Source: Geodermatophilus sp. DSM 45219
Lineage (GTDB): Bacteria; Actinomycetota; Actinomycetes; Mycobacteriales; Geodermatophilaceae
DNA length: 64,000 bases
Assembly (NCBI RefSeq): GCF_900104025.1
Contig: NZ_FNIQ01000004.1
Location: 434,001-498,000, forward strand
Direction: 5' to 3'
The position numbers and the translations under genes are program-made. A model generated the notes under the pieces. That model was not told the origin of the DNA, did no database searches, and saw only the letters and a list, made by a program, of their open reading frames with translations. This document shows, one piece after another, positions 61,048 to 64,000 of the stretch (position 1 is the first letter of the stretch; each line of letters starts with the position of its first letter).

Positions 61048-63339
61048 TCACACCCGCAGCAGCTGCTGCGCCGTCCCCTCCCGGTCCAGCCACGCGTCCA
61101 CCTGGCCGGCCGGCAGCGGCGGCGAGTGCAGGTACCCCTGGCTCTCGTCGCAGCCGAGCCGGGCCAGGTGGGCCAGCGTGGCGGCGTGCTCGACCCCCTC
61201 GGCGACGATCCGCAGGCCCAGCCGGTGGGCGAGGGCGATCGTGCTGGCCACGATGGCCTCGGTGCGCGGGTCGGTGAGCAGGTCCGCGGTGAACGACCGG
61301 TCCAGCTTCAGCTCGGCCACGGGCAGGTCGCGCAGGTAGGACAGCGACGAGTAGCCGGTCCCGAAGTCGTCGATGCTGACGGTGACGCCGAGGTCGGCGA
61401 GCCGGCCGACGACGGCCAGGCTGCGCTCGGGGTCGCCGAGCAGCACGCTCTCGGTGACCTCGAGGACGAGCTGCTCCGGCGGCACGCCCGAGCCGCGGAG
61501 GAGGTCGGCGAGCCGGTCGGGCAGGTCGGTGTCGAGCAGGTTGCTGGCCGACAGGTTGACCGACACCCGCAGGTCGCGGCCGGTTGCCCGCCAGGCGGCG
61601 GCCTGGGCGACGGCCTGCCGCAGCACCTCGTCGGTGAGCGCACCCATCAGCCCGTGCACCTCGGCCAGGGGCAGGAACTCCATCGGGCCGAGCAGGCCGC
61701 GGACCGGGTGCTGCCAGCGGACCAGGGCTTCCACACCGACGACCCACCCGGTGCCGACGTCGACCTGCGGCTGGTGGTGCAGGACCAGCTGGCCGGTGGT
61801 GAGGGCGGTGCGCAGCTCCTCGACCAGGACGAGGTGGCGGCTGGTCTCGGCGTGCCGGGTGCTGTCGTAGACGGCCACGCCGGTGCCGGAGCGCTTGGCG
61901 GCGTACATGGCCGTGTCCGCCTGCTGGAGCAGCAGCTCGACCGGGCTCCCGCCGTCCTCTGGCAGCGGCGCGCCGCCGGCCCGGTGGGCCACCCCGATGC
62001 TGGCGGCGACGTGCACGGACATGCCGCCGACGGAGAAGGGCTCGGCGAGCTGCAGGGACAGCCGCCGGCCCAGCGCGGCGGCGGCCTCGTCCGGTCGCGC
62101 ACCGACCTCGAGCGGTGCGACGACGGCGAACTCGTCGCCGCCCAGGCGGCCGAGCAGGTCGCCGCTGCGCAGCAGGGGCTGCAGCCGTGCGGCCACCAGC
62201 CGGAGCAGCTGGTCGCCGGCGGAGTGACCGAGGCCGTCGTTGACCTCCTTGAACTTGTCCAGGTCCAGCAGGGCCAGCGCCATGGGCACCTGCTCGTCGG
62301 CCAGCTCCCGCACGCGGCGCAGCACCGCCCGGCGGTTGGCCGCACGGGTCAGCTCGTCGGTGAGGGCCTCGCGGCGGGTGACCGCCAGCAGCGCCAGCTC
62401 CCGGACGTTCATGAGCAGTCGCACGCCCGCGCCGATGATGGCCAGGGCAGCGCAGCAGGCTGCGACGGTGGGGCCGCGCTCGATGAACAACGCGACCGTC
62501 GACGCCGCGATGACGACGAAGGCCCCGATCGTCGACGCCGCCGGGTCGGCGGCGCGGGGCGCGCTGCGGGCCGGACGCAGTGCGGCGGCGAGGCCGAGGA
62601 GGGCCGCAGCGGCCGGGTCGGCCACCGCGACCCACCCGGCGGGCGTCCCGCCGCCGAGCACGGTCGCCGCGTCCCCGGCCAGTCCCACGCCCACGGCGGC
62701 CGCCACCAGCCACGGCCGGGGGTCGTGCCGCATGGCCGCCAGGCCCAGGACGGACAGCACGGTGCCGAGCAGGACGAACCCGGTGGCGACCTGGGCGAGC
62801 AGGGGCTGCAGCTCCCACCACGGCGCAGTGGCCAGGGGTGACCCCGCCCGTGTCACCGCGATGTTCAGGAGGGCCACGGCGGCGAGCACGGCCGAGACGC
62901 CGTTGAGGATGTCGTTCGGGTCGGCCAGCTGGCCGCTGGAGCGGTTCCACCGGACCAGGCCGGCGTGGACGAGGGGGAAGGTCAGCACGGGAGCCCAGGT
63001 CACGGGTAGGGGCGCCACGTCGCGGGTGGCGTCGGCCAGGCTCAGGACACCACTGGCGACCACCGCGGCGGAGAAGACGACGGAGGCGAGGGCGAGCCGG
63101 CCCCAGACGACCCGCTCCTGCGGCAGGGTGCGGGCCCGCCACACGAGCAGCGCGCAGAACGCGCCCTGCAGGACCAGGACGGGGACGACGGTGGCCGGGG
63201 TGAGCCGGTCGGCGTCCACGACCGAGGCCGGTCCGAGGACCACCACGGCCGCCAGCGCGGTCAGCGGCAGGGGGACGGCGACCAGCACCACCCACCAGGG
63301 TGTCCCGGGCAGGAGCCGGGAGCGCACGCGGACCGTCAT
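61048..63339 (-). CDS. GGDEF-EAL c-di-GMP signalling membrane protein
   Basis: The 763-residue protein has an N-terminal block of around ten membrane helices (about 12-330), then GGDEF (RSGDLLGRLGGDEFAVVAP, with an RSGD I-site five residues before), then EAL: EALVRWQHP, LEVTESVLL, DDFGTGYSSLSYL, KLDRSF and EGVE. Both domains keep catalytic motifs, so it may make and break c-di-GMP. The membrane part is not a clear MASE family. ATG 63339. It is the second c-di-GMP protein in the window. Confidence 0.88.
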   Translation of the reverse strand: MTVRVRSRLLPGTPWWVVLVAVPLPLTALAAVVVLGPASVVDADRLTPATVVPVLVLQGAFCALLVWRARTLPQERVVWGRLALASVVFSAAVVASGVLSLADATRDVAPLPVTWAPVLTFPLVHAGLVRWNRSSGQLADPNDILNGVSAVLAAVALLNIAVTRAGSPLATAPWWELQPLLAQVATGFVLLGTVLSVLGLAAMRHDPRPWLVAAAVGVGLAGDAATVLGGGTPAGWVAVADPAAAALLGLAAALRPARSAPRAADPAASTIGAFVVIAASTVALFIERGPTVAACCAALAIIGAGVRLLMNVRELALLAVTRREALTDELTRAANRRAVLRRVRELADEQVPMALALLDLDKFKEVNDGLGHSAGDQLLRLVAARLQPLLRSGDLLGRLGGDEFAVVAPLEVGARPDEAAAALGRRLSLQLAEPFSVGGMSVHVAASIGVAHRAGGAPLPEDGGSPVELLLQQADTAMYAAKRSGTGVAVYDSTRHAETSRHLVLVEELRTALTTGQLVLHHQPQVDVGTGWVVGVEALVRWQHPVRGLLGPMEFLPLAEVHGLMGALTDEVLRQAVAQAAAWRATGRDLRVSVNLSASNLLDTDLPDRLADLLRGSGVPPEQLVLEVTESVLLGDPERSLAVVGRLADLGVTVSIDDFGTGYSSLSYLRDLPVAELKLDRSFTADLLTDPRTEAIVASTIALAHRLGLRIVAEGVEHAATLAHLARLGCDESQGYLHSPPLPAGQVDAWLDREGTAQQLLRV

Positions 63340-63404
63340 GCCAGGGTGATCGTGCGTCCGGCGACCCGGCTGAACGCCGATCACCCCAACGGGGCGGCCG
63401 CCGG

Positions 63405-64000
63405 TCAGATCCGGGTGAACAGGTACACCGACACCGCGATGCCGAAGGCGACGATGAACACCCGCAGCGGCGTGGCCGGGATCCGGGTGGCGATGCGGGC
63501 GCCGAGGAAGCCGCCGAGCAGGCTGGCCGGGGCGGCGACGGCGACGACCTGCCAGGCGACCGGGCCGAACAGGCCGAAGACGACCACCGTGACGGTGGCG
63601 GTGACCGCCGACAGCGCGGACTTCAGCGCGTTGGCCAGCTTCAGCCGGTGCAGGCCCACCCCGAGGACGCCGACCAGGATCACGCCCAACGCGCCGCCGA
63701 AGTAGCCGCCGTAGACGGTCGCCAGGAACAGCGCGACGTACAGCCACACCGGGTCGCGCCGCGGGCCGCCCTCCTCGGCCTTCCTGAGGCGCCTGGTGAG
63801 CAGCGGCTGGACGGCCAGCAGCAGGCTGGCCAGCAGGACCAGCACGGGGACGACGACGTCGAAGGCCGCCGTCGGCGTGGTGAGCAGCAGGACGCTGCCC
63901 GCGACACCACCGAGCAGGGCGACCAGCCCGAAGCGGACCAGCCGGCCGCGCTGCCCGGCGTACTCCGACCGGAAGCCGACGACGCCACCGAGGTAGCCCG
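63405..64000 (-). CDS. TauE/SafE-family permease, 5' end outside window
   Basis: The minus-strand frame runs from the window edge (GYLGGVVGFRSEYAG) through VLVLLASLLLAVQPLL, YVALFLATVYGGYFGGALGVILVGVLGVGL, ALSAVTATVTVVVFGLFGP and GARIATRIPATPLRVFIVAFGIAVSVYL to a stop at 63405, about five or six membrane helices. The Gly-rich YGGYFGGALG loop and SSLTAT-like turns are those of the sulfite exporter TauE/SafE family. The start lies past 64000. Substrate unknown: sulfite, sulfoacetate or a related anion. Confidence 0.78.
   Translation of the reverse strand, partial: GYLGGVVGFRSEYAGQRGRLVRFGLVALLGGVAGSVLLLTTPTAAFDVVVPVLVLLASLLLAVQPLLTRRLRKAEEGGPRRDPVWLYVALFLATVYGGYFGGALGVILVGVLGVGLHRLKLANALKSALSAVTATVTVVVFGLFGPVAWQVVAVAAPASLLGGFLGARIATRIPATPLRVFIVAFGIAVSVYLFTRI

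Noticed and set aside
59444..63295. A 1283-residue minus-strand frame across nadA and the GGDEF-EAL gene
   Set aside because: It is antisense to nadA and in the wrong frame for the GGDEF-EAL gene, with Arg/Gly/Ala-only composition.
1..64000. CRISPR array
   Set aside because: No regularly spaced direct repeats were seen; the tandem repeats present are short or lie in the rhs coding region.

Overview
The window is a GC-rich actinobacterial chromosome segment. GTG and TTG starts are common, and several genes start about 6-7 nt after a TANNNT-type -10 box, as expected for leaderless mRNAs. Mycothiol-linked DinB/MDMPI proteins, DUF3052, DUF3145, DUF2505, FasR, a WhiB remnant and a class F sortase all point to Actinomycetia. 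Gene content and style resemble Geodermatophilaceae (Blastococcus, Geodermatophilus, Modestobacter); that placement is inference.

Layout. 1-15131 is ordinary chromosome: a hemerythrin-like protein, an acyl-CoA dehydrogenase, a DUF222/HNH endonuclease with a LexA-like box, a K+ channel, a DinB protein, a Ser/Thr kinase divergent from a universal stress protein, DUF2505, GPP34, an AGE-family epimerase, a copper pair (copC-copD), and a CHRD-like secreted protein next to a class F sortase. 15626-27481 looks like a decayed genomic island bounded by a 38-bp direct repeat of the 3' half of tRNA-Met(CAT). It carries gene fragments (WhiB, AraC, MFS, MobF relaxase), a large secreted Rhs/YD-repeat polymorphic toxin with an overlapping downstream gene that is a candidate immunity gene, an orphan Rhs tip, a HEAT-like gene and an IS remnant. 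Just outside it, a pstS-like gene is interrupted by an intact IS5/IS427-type element with 3-bp TTA target duplications.

From 29.7 kb the chromosome is conserved again: a c-di-AMP (ydaO-type) riboswitch before an M23 peptidase, a diguanylate cyclase and DUF3145. The fatty-acid cluster follows, with fasR separate from fabD-fabH-acpP-fabF-accD6-like. Then come PAP2, pirin and an M20 amidohydrolase, aceE, DUF3052, ahpE, tRNA-Val, hydrolases, an epimerase, a WS/DGAT acyltransferase, a FUSC transporter, the Nif3 / zinc-ribbon / RNase HI-phosphatase trio, nadA, a GGDEF-EAL protein and a TauE/SafE permease cut by the window end. aceE, the FasR-type gene, fabD...accD6, DUF3052, ahpE and the Nif3 trio also lie close together in Mycobacterium tuberculosis.

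Two things run across the region. First, a dispersed ~60-bp GC-rich hairpin repeat occurs at least seven times, nearly always beginning at a stop codon; one copy is nested inside another. Second, the island combines an Rhs toxin locus with relics of a conjugative element. These are the most interesting parts of the window.
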